Assembly: GCA_004352715.1 (NCBI GenBank)
Contig: SCFE01000039.1
Span: forward strand, 552,259-616,258
DNA: 64,000 nucleotides
Direction: 5' to 3'
Source: Hofstenia miamia
Lineage: Eukaryota > Xenacoelomorpha > Acoela
Below, piece after piece: positions 34,472 through 47,500 of the stretch. The notes under the pieces were generated by a model. That model made no database searches. It had not been told where the DNA came from and saw only the letters and a program-made list of their open reading frames with translations. The first letter of the stretch is position 1, and the number at the start of each line of letters is the position of its first letter. Made by a program: the position numbers and the translations under genes.

Positions 34472-37400
34472 GTAAATATAGATTTTATTATGTAAATCAT
34501 TACTCTTTGTAGTTGATGAATGTGGTGGAAGTTGGCATCAATTCCGTTCTTCCTCACATAGTTGTTTTCAAGTAAATATCGACATTGTAATTCACATAAA
34601 CGCGGAATCTCACTGTGAGTCACAACACGGGTCTCTCGTAATGTTTACCAGTAATGAAGAAGTTGAGTATTGCTTACGACTTCTTGCACAAGATTCAACA
34701 ACCTCTAAAGGTATTACTTTTGGTTTATTATTAGTAATTGCAAGTTTAGGTGTTTACATTGGTTATTGGTTTGATTCTAAAAACAACTCCTTTCAACCGG
34801 CCTATTCTATGTTGAAAAATGGCATTGCTTTTTTAAAAAACGGTACTCTGATAATGGCTACTGCACTAAGAGATTATGCTCATATTGGCAATGATTGTGT
34901 CTTGATGAAGGTTAATCTCACTAAAGGACGAATTCTGCCATCATTTGAGGCCGTCCGATGTGATTTTCCGGCTCCATTTATTTGTAAAAAATGTAAATTT
35001 AATTTTGTCTAGTTCACATTTTAGATTAATATCAGCCAATTTTTATTATTTATTTAGTATTTATTGTTATATAATACATTTTAGATCCAATTAAAAGCAA
35101 ATGTGTTAGTATTCATGATGTAGAAGTTGGCAATAATGAAATTTTCACTCCAAAACCTGACAACTCCTTTGGTATTTATCCAAAGAATGCATATTGTACA
35201 AATTGCACTTGTCGTAATGGAAAAGCTGTTAATTGTGTAAAAGAAACGTGTCGAAGTCCACCTACAAATTGTGTTAATCCATATATGAAAGAAGGAACTT
35301 GTTGTAAATACGATTGTCCACTAAGTTCTCCACCGAACCCAAAACGTGAGTGAAGCGACTTCATTAACAGAATCCATAGTTTATTGAATATCGAAATTAT
35401 GTGTTTACATTAGGTACGACAAAACCGTTTAAAATACAGTTTTGAATGTGTATTTTTCAAAAAGTATTTGATTTAAATTAATGCTTTTAATGTTTTATAC
35501 CAAGATCTATTTCCTTTCATTCAACTCTGGTTAGCACATTGCCATAATTGCAATCTACATCTTGTTATTATTAATTGTAGATATTTAAAAATATCTTCAA
35601 AGTTTATAAGCGAAATATGGATTTTTCGCTTGTTTTAATAATGAGTCTCTTATTTTCAACAATGTTATTAATTGCAGGAAATTTGATTCATTGATATGTG
35701 TTTGTAGATGTGGTATTACTTTGAGTGTGAAAATGAAATTTATAAATTGTTTGTCAATTAGAGTTCCAACGTTTATTTTTGTTGTCAGTGGCAGTATTTA
35801 AGCAGCGTATTTGCATCTCATTCCATTGAAAATTGTACTTTACCACTGTGTCAACAACGTGATACTCATTTTTTATCTATTCCTTTCTTGATAGCCTCCA
35901 CACTGCGTATGTCAATGAATTTAGATCTTGTTAGGGAAGTAGGGTATGTAGTTGTTTAGTCGAAATATCGTGGTTATATGCTGATGTAAATGCAGTATTT
36001 TCTCTCAAATCTGTGCCAGGGATTATTAATATAGATAACTGAAAAAATTATCTTTGAACAAATATTTTCCCTTTAGCAAAAGAAATGAAAATCGTTTGGA
36101 TTCAAGATTCCTAAGTTAATTGTGTATTATTTAACTGGTAGAATCAATTATATCGTGCAAATCAAAATTTATTTTATGTTTAAATTCAATTAATCTTTAC
36201 AACTGAAAATACCTTCAAAAAGTAAACTATTTACGATGAACATAGGTATCTAATTTAAATCGATTAGATTGTGCATTTAAGAGCAATAGCGCTAGAGTTA
36301 AATTTGGAATTTGAAAATATCACGGGTTTGTCACTCGATGTGATTGGTCAATTTGAACATTATTGAATATTTTAGTATTTTGAATTCTCTAGCAAGTTCA
36401 TTTAGCCATTTAATAATTCTGAGATGTTTAGAGTTTTGTTTTCATATCGAATATATTTCGCTAGATCAAGGGCAGTGTTCTTTTACTTATGAAAAGCCAT
36501 GTTTATTACGTTGTTACAGATGTGATTTTCTAGGAATTAGTCATTTTAGTTTAGCTTTAGTGTATTATTTAATATTATATTAAGTGTGGTAAAGAATATT
36601 AATAATTATTTAGTTAAGTTAGTGACAGTAGTTTTAATTTAAAAGTTGTTCAATTATCCGATTTGAGCAGATCATTTGGAAATTGAATTTAGCATTTTTA
36701 TCATGAATTCTGGAGGATATTATTATCGCATTTTTAGCTAACCCTGTTTCGTATGCTAAGTATTCGCTTATTTTATTGTTTTATGTTCTCTTCTTTTCTT
36801 CTTTTCTACGAAATGATCATTTACCATTTATATTTTAGAAAATGATTTCGGTGTATCAACTCAAGTGCGCGTTGTGATAACTGTTGTTACCGGCTTATTT
36901 ATAGTTTTGCTACTTATTATTTTATTTGTACGTTTAAAATGGGCCCATACAGATTTCACACCTAGTAAGTTTATTTTTATGTGATTCTATAATTTATTAA
37001 CTTAATATGTATAAAACTAGAGATTTAAATTCCTTCATAGGAATTGGTAATTGATAGTTCTGCTGGATTTGGACATGACCAATTCCTCAGTGTGCGCATC
37101 GGATTTGCAATTGAAAAAAATCAGAATTGAGTTACAAATTGGGATTCTAAATCGACTTTAGAAAAATTATTTCTTACATCAGCATAACAGCCGATCGCAC
37201 AATTTAGGACGCTGATTATCGATTAATTAATTGATGGAAATGATTTTTGTAAAATTATGATTATATTTTGCTAACTGTTATAAATTTTACAGGCAATGGA
37301 ATTAGAATTGGAATTGAAACTGATACTATTTGTCTGTAAAAATTGGAAATGGGATTGAATCATAAAGAATTGGAATTGAAGAATTGAAGTGAATTGAAAT

Positions 37401-37777
37401 CTCTGATACCAACAATTAAATGTATTCACAGTATATACATTAAGAGGTGAAAGTGGCGCAAAATTTTTTTCAGTTGTCTGCACCGCTCATTTTCCCATGA
37501 TAAACAATAAATATTATTGTAGTGAATAGCGATATTTCTTATAGCAATGCTACAAGCAACGATATGAGTTTCTCAAACGATTCGTAGTTATAGTGAATAA
37601 ACTGAATTTTACTACATCTTCTGTTTGAATTTTTTAACGTAAATCAAATTAATTTTTATCTGTTGTGATCACTTAAGCAACATTTGAGGTCATTTGGATT
37701 AATGCCGGTATAGTGCACAATTGTCTAAAGAAAGAGAAAACCGATCTTCTTTATTTGTTCAAATTGAGCTTTCGATG

Positions 37778-37812
<35 letters not shown>

Positions 37813-38122
37813 CGCAATAGGATATCGAAACTTGCCAATATACCGTGAAGCATTAGGAAGGAGCGGAAGACGATGCTAAGCTTTATTAATAGAATTAATG
37901 GAATTTAGCTTGGTCATATTCAAGATCTAAATATATTTTAACATAGTAATTCTGCAAATTGCCATGATAATTTTGTTTAATGAAACAAGATATTTTTTAT
38001 CAAAAGGATTTGCCTATTCTAAAATATTTTTAGCGTGGTCTTAGATTAATACACATTGGATTTTTCTCTCTTTAATATTTCAAACACAAATGAATCTTTA
38101 TTGCAATATTGACATTTCTTCA

Positions 38123-38172
<50 letters not shown>

Positions 38173-41100
38173 TTTTGTCAACTATTAATGACAGTCTTGT
38201 CATTAGAGCTTTCTCAACATCTGTAGATATCTGCTTTTCATTATTTGAGCAAAACCTGTTTTGTTAAAAGTGATTAACATATAAACCTTTGAAACATGTT
38301 AATGAGATATAATAGAAAAAATAATTTTGAAGTTAAGTGGCTTGTTTTTCATTTTTATAGTCTTTACAGCTAAGTATTTTATTGAATTCACCAAGTGAAC
38401 TCTGTCTGCGATTGTAAAAAACGTGCTATTTACTACAAACTAGTAGGCTGCGTTTACATTGTTTACATTACGGCCAGCATTTTTAATCGTGCGACTTCTT
38501 TTAACACGCGACTGTAGCATGGTTGGAGTTAGTATTTACACTTGAGATTTGATTAGTAAATAACACCATGATGTGTGACAAAATCTATCCGGGACAATGT
38601 CTGCATTATCAATGCATGTATCGTACAATGTAAAATAAATTAGTATGGTACTTCCGAACACTTAAAAATTCATTGCTTGTAACACGCTACTTTAAGCGCC
38701 ACAATAAACACAATGTCACAATCATTTTTCATATAGCTAGTGAACCTAAACTTTTTTAGCATTTCATCTAACCAACAAATTTTTCCCATCAACTCAGCTG
38801 CTAAAATTGCTTTTTGTGAGGTTTCTTTGAGTTTATGTGTTATGGTCGTTGATTGGCAAGACCTAGTTTACCTATTCATATTTTATATTCATTTCAGAAT
38901 GATGCATAACGCCTTGGTAGATGCTAAATGTTGTTTTTATTGATTACTAACTCGTCATTCATATATGTATTTAATATTTATAAATGTATCTATTAAGGTT
39001 TGAGCNACTAAGTTCTCCACCGAACCCAAAACGTGAGTGAAGCGACTTCATTAACAGAATCCATAGTTTATTGAATATCGAAATTATGTGTTTACATTAG
39101 GTACGACAAAACCGTTTAAAATACAGTTTTGAATGTGTATTTTTCAAAAAGTATTTGATTTAAATTAATGCTTTTAATGTTTTATACCAAGATCTATTTC
39201 CTTTCATTCAACTCTGGTTAGCACATTGCCATAATTGCAATCTACATCTTGTTATTATTAATTGTAGATATTTAAAAATATCTTCAAAGTTTATAAGCGA
39301 AATATGGATTTTTCGCTTGTTTTAATAATGAGTCTCTTATTTTCAACAATGTTATTAATTGCAGGAAATTTGATTCATTGATATGTGTTTGTAGATGTGG
39401 TATTACTTTGAGTGTGAAAATGAAATTTATAAATTGTTTGTCAATTAGAGTTCCAACGTTTATTTTTGTTGTCAGTGGCAGTATTTAAGCAGCGTATTTG
39501 CATCTCATTCCATTGAAAATTGTACTTTACCACTGTGTCAACAACGTGATACTCATTTTTTATCTATTCCTTTCTTGATAGCCTCCACACTGCGTATGTC
39601 AATGAATTTAGATCTTGTTAGGGAAGTAGGGTATGTAGTTGTTTAGTCGAAATATCGTGGTTATATGCTGATGTAAATGCAGTATTTTCTCTCAAATCTG
39701 TGCCAGGGATTATTAATATAGATAACTGAAAAAATTATCTTTGAACAAATATTTTCCCTTTAGCAAAAGAAATGAAAATCGTTTGGATTCAAGATTCCTA
39801 AGTTAATTGTGTATTATTTAACTGGTAGAATCAATTATATCGTGCAAATCAAAATTTATTTTATGTTTAAATTCAATTAATCTTTACAACTGAAAATACC
39901 TTCAAAAAGTAAACTATTTACGATGAACATAGGTATCTAATTTAAATCGATTAGATTGTGCATTTAAGAGCAATAGCGCTAGAGTTAAATTTGGAATTTG
40001 AAAATATCACGGGTTTGTCACTCGATGTGATTGGTCAATTTGAACATTATTGAATATTTTAGTATTTTGAATTCTCTAGCAAGTTCATTTAGCCATTTAA
40101 TAATTCTGAGATGTTTAGAGTTTTGTTTTCATATCGAATATATTTCGCTAGATCAAGGGCAGTGTTCTTTTACTTATGAAAAGCCATGTTTATTACGTTG
40201 TTACAGATGTGATTTTCTAGGAATTAGTCATTTTAGTTTAGCTTTAGTGTATTATTTAATATTATATTAAGTGTGGTAAAGAATATTAATAATTATTTAG
40301 TTAAGTTAGTGACAGTAGTTTTAATTTAAAAGTTGTTCAATTATCCGATTTGAGCAGATCATTTGGAAATTGAATTTAGCATTTTTATCATGAATTCTGG
40401 AGGATATTATTATCGCATTTTTAGCTAACCCTGTTTCGTATGCTAAGTATTCGCTTATTTTATTGTTTTATGTTCTCTTCTTTTTCTTCTTTTCTACGAA
40501 ATGATCATTTACCATTTATATTTTAGAAAATGATTTCGGTGTATCAACTCAAGTGCGCGTTGTGATAACTGTTGTTACCGGCTTATTTATAGTTTTGCTA
40601 CTTATTATTTTATTTGTACGTTTAAAATGGGCCCATACAGATTTCACACCTAGTAAGTTTATTTTTATGTGATTCTATAATTTATTAACTTAATATGTAT
40701 AAAACTAGAGATTTAAATTCCTTCATAGGAATTGGTAATTGATAGTTCTGCTGGATTTGGACATGACCAATTCCTCAGTGTGCGCATCGGATTTGCAATT
40801 GAAAAAAATCAGAATTGAGTTACAAATTGGGATTCTAAATCGACTTTAGAAAAATTATTTCTTACATCAGCATAACAGCCGATCGCACAATTTAGGACGC
40901 TGATTATCGATTAATTAATTGATGGAAATGATTTTTGTAAAATTATGATTATATTTTGCTAACTGTTATAAATTTTACAGGCAATGGAATTAGAATTGGA
41001 ATTGAAACTGATACTATTTGTCTGTAAAAATTGGAAATGGGATTGAATCATAAAGAATTGGAATTGAAGAATTGAAGTGAATTGAAATCTCTGATACCAA

Positions 41101-41465
41101 CAATTAAATGTATTCACAGTATATACATTAAGAGGTGAAAGTGGCGCAAAATTTTTTTCAGTTGTCTGCACCGCTCATTTTCCCATGATAAACAATAAAT
41201 ATTATTGTAGTGAATAGCGATATTTCTTATAGCAATGCTACAAGCAACGATATGAGTTTCTCAAACGATTCGTAGTTATAGTGAATAAACTGAATTTTAC
41301 TACATCTTCTGTTTGAATTTTTTAACGTAAATCAAATTAATTTTTATCTGTTGTGATCACTTAAGCAACATTTGAGGTCATTTGGATTAATGCCGGTATA
41401 GTGCACAATTGTCTAAAGAAAGAGAAAACCGATCTTCTTTATTTGTTCAAATTGAGCTTTCGATG

Positions 41466-41500
<35 letters not shown>

Positions 41501-44500
41501 CGCAATAGGATATCGAAACTTGCCAATATACCGTGAAGCATTAGGAAGGAGCGGAAGACGATGCTAAGCTTTATTAATAGAATTAATGGAATTTAGCTTG
41601 GTCATATTCAAGATCTAAATATATTTTAACATAGTAATTCTGCAAATTGCCATGATAATTTTGTTTAATGAAACAAGATATTTTTTATCAAAAGGATTTG
41701 CCTATTCTAAAATATTTTTAGCGTGGTCTTAGATTAATACACATTGGATTTTTCTCTCTTTAATATTTCAAACACAAATGAATCTTTATTGCAATATTGA
41801 CATTTCTTCACCATATATATATATATATTTATATATATATATATTCAATAATTTTAAATTTTTGTCAACTATTAATGACAGTCTTGTCATTAGAGCTTTC
41901 TCAACATCTGTAGATATCTGCTTTTCATTATTTGAGCAAAACCTGTTTTGTTAAAAGTGATTAACATATAAACCTTTGAAACATGTTAATGAGATATAAT
42001 AGAAAAAATAATTTTGAAGTTAAGTGGCTTGTTTTTCATTTTTATAGTCTTTACAGCTAAGTATTTTATTGAATTCACCAAGTGAACTCTGTCTGCGATT
42101 GTAAAAAACGTGCTATTTACTACAAACTAGTAGGCTGCGTTTACATTGTTTACATTACGGCCAGCATTTTTAATCGTGCGACTTCTTTTAACACGCGACT
42201 GTAGCATGGTTGGAGTTAGTATTTACACTTGAGATTTGATTAGTAAATAACACCATGATGTGTGACAAAATCTATCCGGGACAATGTCTGCATTATCAAT
42301 GCATGTATCGTACAATGTAAAATAAATTAGTATGGTACTTCCGAACACTTAAAAATTCATTGCTTGTAACACGCTACTTTAAGCGCCACAATAAACACAA
42401 TGTCACAATCATTTTTCATATAGCTAGTGAACCTAAACTTTTTTAGCATTTCATCTAACCAACAAATTTTTCCCATCAACTCAGCTGCTAAAATTGCTTT
42501 TTGTGAGGTTTCTTTGAGTTTATGTGTTATGGTCGTTGATTGGCAAGACCTAGTTTACCTATTCATATTTTATATTCATTTCAGAATGATGCATAACGCC
42601 TTGGTAGATGCTAAATGTTGTTTTTATTGATTACTAACTCGTCATTCATATATGTATTTAATATTTATAAATGTATCTATTAAGGTTTGAGCTGCATTCG
42701 TCGATTTATTTCTCGGAATAGAAGGAGTTCTTCACGTTTAGAAGAAGAAGCTCCCGAAGAAGCTGATGAGGTGCAAGAAATCGATGGAGGGTTTTACGCC
42801 ATTATCGGGGAACCCCCGCCCTCCTACAATGATATTGTTACTAGACTTTACGATAGCCTACAGTCAGGTTAGCTTTCCAATCTAAATGCTAAGATTGAGC
42901 GATTTAAATAGATCGAAATTTTGAATCGAAATAATTTTTATCGAATTTTTAGTCACACCGCGACAAGGAAGTAACATAGCTTTAGTGGGGTAGTATGCAA
43001 TATAACATCGACCGCTTGATATTGGATATAACGCGGTGACTGCTAGGTTTAATCCTCCCTTGTGTTTGAAAATCCAAATAAATTGATATCGCCGTAAATG
43101 TTTTGCATAAATTTGCAAATGTGTTTATTTATTCTCTCAGCAATGACAGATAGTATATGATCGACGTTCGCGTTACAGAAATTCTTCATTTGTTAATTAC
43201 ATTTAACTGTGATTGCTTAGTCTATTTAATTAGTGTTAAGCATATTTATTGTTTAAGCCTTTCTGCGAAACATTTATTTCAAAAATTCGAATTCTATAAA
43301 TTGCGGAATTTCTTTGAAATACATCATCTTTTCAAAGTTGTATGCATGTTTGTGTCAATTTTGTTACAATAATTATTATAATATTTTTAATAAATATTTT
43401 AGTGAATTCTGCTGGAGAAGCCCCACCTTCTTATGCTTCGGCATTGACGCCCATGCAGATTGCTGCCGCCTTGCAAACTAACATGCAATATCCAGGAATT
43501 ACAGGAGCCGTTTTAGTGGGGAGGGCAATGCCTCGTGGGTCGGTGGACCTGGAATCTCTCTCAATTATAAGTGATGATGCTTTTGAGCAGGATCCTTATG
43601 GCGAGCACACACCCCTTGCAGGTTGATTTTCTTTTTAGTAAACAATTTTAAAAAAAAATCTTCAAACATTTAGTTGTGGATTGGTGTCTCATTGGTACAT
43701 ATTGCTTTAATTGTTTTACATCTTTTATTAAGTGCACTAATATACAGTTACCACAGCTCCATTATCGGCGCAAATTCCATAAAATGGCTTCTATTAGGTT
43801 CATTCTATATGACACCCTATATTTCATTTGAACACTTTTCGCTCAAAATTAATTCCAACATTATCCAGAAAAGTTTCTGCCATATAACTAATTTTTCCTT
43901 GAAAAGTTGAATAACAATTGATTTATAAGAGTCCAAGCAATATATTTGATAATAAGTTACATTGAAGAGTTCAATTTATTCGAGAAAATTAAATTGTCAC
44001 ACTTACATGTATTTTTAAAGTTATGATTTAATTTTGTGCAGCTAAAAGTTAGTTGATCAATATTTGATTTCGGGTTACTGATAACCATTTATCATCGGAT
44101 GTACTACATTCTTATGTTCTCTCATCGAACGAGACATTTACGGAAACAAAATGGGGAAAGTCAGTATAACATAGGGAAGGTACGAGTTTATATTTTTTAA
44201 TTGTAGATGGATGTGGCAGATAGTGTTTCCAGAATATGAACTTCTACCTAGTAAAAGCAACCCAATCGCTGCTAGCAATATCGTCGCGCTGATGGTGCAC
44301 TACATCCAAGACTGAGTTGTTCAGCTAACAATAGCATTCTTGAATTATCGTGTGAGAGACAATAGCTCCCCGCTAAGAACTTCCAACTCTTATTGAAGTC
44401 AACTTCAGCTTTTAAGAGCTTGACAATTATTCCACGGCTTAAGCTTAAAAGAAAATTCAAACATATTTTAACAATTTAGTGTAAATGATGCATGACCTTT

Positions 44501-47500
44501 GATTGATGTCAAGGTGAATTCAGAACTAATTGAAATTGCATAATTGGAAGTCATTGATTTGTAAAATAATATTTCGACATGGGAATCATCAATGACTCCA
44601 ATAAAATCTGTCTACTCAACAAAATCTGCAAAGGTAGGAGGAAACGATTTCAATTTAATAAAATTCTTCAATTGAGGAGAGACAAGTCGTTTTCAAATTG
44701 ATCTTGATTGAGATTGGTCTTGAATTCGAAATGATGGGGGAGTAGAAAAGATTGGAGGAGCATTTAACCGCAAGACGTGTCCTAAGGTCATAGAATATAT
44801 TTCATTTCATACAATTGATATTTATGCTTAAAATGGCAAATTCAAATTCACATAATATTGAAGATTTAGTATGTTTTTCAATAAGTTGAATTATATCCTT
44901 TTTAAACACTTAACATAGCAGACATATTCCCCAAAAAGAACTACATAGTTTGAGCAAAAAATTATGTTACATATCTATGCCAATTGTTTTAAACATTAAA
45001 AATTAGCTACAATGTCGTCAAGATGCAGAAAATTCAATTGTATTTTCCCACACCTTGCATTATTAAAGCAAGACGTGTATGTATATATGGCATGTATGAA
45101 AATATGCATTAATCTGCAATGTTTAATTTATATGACACAAATGCATCATTTATTAATCAAATCAAACCTTGAATTTTCTATTATGATTATCAGGCCAATG
45201 TTCTTGACAGATTTCCATGTTCTTAGTTGGCGGTTTTTGTAGAACATTAGGTAGTGATTTTATTCACAGCTTTCTTCGTTGCGGATCTAGGGGAAAACTA
45301 TAAAGTTTAACGTGAATGAATGGCGCACCACGTTTAGTTTCATAATTGCTGTTATATCATTCGACACTTGATTTTCTCGGCATGACAATAAATTCTAATA
45401 AATATGCAGCTTTTTGGTAAAATGATCAGTAATGGAGATATTGCAGCCCGTCATTACGAATTTGTCTGTCCTTCTCCTATGTTGTCCTTGTCGTTGTGAA
45501 AAACATTTCAACCCGTTAAGTGGTTAATAACGAATTGATTAATGTATTCAATCAAGCAATCGATTTTACCCGATTGTTGGAATTGGAAGTCTGTATATTA
45601 ATGTAATTTGTTGTTGTGTGCAGTCTTATAAGTAATTAAAGAATTTTTCATCTGATGTCAAATTTCTTGAAGCTTAATATTGTCGTGTGTAATAGGCTAA
45701 AGTATTTAAAGGAGTTCATTTATAAGCGTTAGAGTTAATTTTCAGAGTAACGTTGATAAGGCGCTTTAGAATGTTTGCAAAGCATTTTATCGTTAAGATT
45801 ATTAATGTTTTAAAAGTGTTGCTGTAATTGTGAATTTTTTACCGTGTCAATTTTATAAAAAAAAATTGGCTCAGATCCGTTTGGTTTCATCGCAGAATAC
45901 AATGGAAATTTTATTGAAATTCGTTTTACAAGGCATTGTAGATGATTTAAGCACTTAATTTCAGTAAATTACATTTTGTAAAAATAACAAATATACAATT
46001 TTATGTCACGGCTATTTTGTTGATGTTCGAAGAGCGTTATTACTTGGAAGTAAACAAAATATATTTTGAAGTCTTAAAATTCGTCCACGGTTTAGTACGT
46101 TTATATTTTCACGGATTTGTTAGATAAATAGTTTAAAGCAATTTATGATTTTCAAATCTGATAAAAGAATGCGGTTTTTAACAAAAAACAAATGGTTTTG
46201 AGATGGAGACAATAACTCTATTTCTCTTGTCCAGAATGAGACTTGTATCTTGTGGTGAAATCTTGTGACGCAAAATGAATAAATCATTGTTTCCTGACCA
46301 ATGCGATGATTTATTGCCTTCTAGTAATGGAATGGCGTTGTCACTACCAATAAAAATGATGTCAACCTTCCAATGGCCCATGAGCTTCACTAACGTACCG
46401 AAAAAATGATATCTGATTCAATGATACGTGTGCCATTCGTTAAAACACTTATTTCTCTTTTGCTGTTAAACGTTGATAAAAATATTTAACTCAGTTTTTG
46501 TAAACATCTGTTCAACAATTGTGTCCAGCAAACTTTTCAAGGAATAAACTTTATCATATCTATTTCCACACAACGGATTTTATGCTGGACATAGGTTTCT
46601 GTGTAATGCTTTTTATCTATATTGTTCTTAGGTCGATTTTGTGCAATGTTTGGTGACTAATTTACAATATGTCTGAATCAATGTTGATTGTGACCATTTT
46701 CATCAAAATGATTTCGTGAGGATCTTAGATATCGTGTTTTCTAATAAGATAAAATCTCCTCTCAGTTGATTAGTGAAATGTAACAACTAAATTTTTTCTA
46801 ATAGCTATTTCTCTTTATTCAGTTCTTAATTTATAAACAACAATTATGAAATAGTTAATTAAATTTTCTATAGTATTTGTTGGGTAAATTGTAAATCTAT
46901 TCAATTTTTTTGTAAATATGCCTTCATGTAAAACATGTTTTTACTTGTATATTGGTTGTGTATTACCTACGTTATTCTTCATACGAAATTTTATCAAGTT
47001 TTATTTATAGACACTACTCTCTGATTCATTGAATGATACATTTACTCTTAAAATATTGTATCGAGGTCGTAGTTTTCTTTCAAACATAATTTCGTCAATG
47101 TATGTGTTGTTCAGTTGTTTGTCTCGCGAATTCGTATTTGTTTCGTTTTCACCATTTAACTGTTTTAATTTATTGCTTTTAATTTCTTTGATGCATTTTC
47201 TATTTGTAAGATGTTGATGTGTTGTATTTAAGTCATTTTGATTTAGGTTCAATTTCCGAAATTCGCTCTTCTTCAATTCGAAGACCGCGATTCCGTCGAC
47301 CTTATCAAACTCGTTCTACACATGCTTCTGGAAACACCACACGAACACGCCATTCTGCCGGTGATGGCACAAGACGGTAAGTATATTCTTCAATTTCACC
47401 TATTAAATGAAAGCAAGCATAGAGATCTTTCATTACAGTTTTGTTTCAAATGCGATCGTTCCAGTAATGAAGAAGTATTATTTTAAAACAAAACTATGCC

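Larger units (their letters stand above)
35320..42692. other. 3.69 kb duplication joined by a single N (allelic contigs)
   Basis: 35,320-39,005 and 39,007-42,692 are near-identical copies flanking N at 39,006. They differ by one T in a T/C tract before exon 4 and by the length and interruption pattern of a TA repeat (38,125-38,168 versus 41,814-41,845, where the second also has an extra tcaataattttaa). These are the differences expected between two haplotypes. The apparent intron of 5.7 kb after exon 4 is really about 2.0 kb. Confidence 0.9.

Noticed and set aside
38740-38943. 67-codon frame repeated at 42,427, and 79-codon frame at 36,344 repeated at 40,031
   Set aside because: They lie in introns of the DGCR2-like gene and are repeated only because the assembly duplicates the region; no domain is seen.
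47001-47276. 91-codon minus-strand frame overlapping exon 7 of the DGCR2-like gene
   Set aside because: Low-complexity Asn/Lys-rich, opposite a supported exon; most likely chance.
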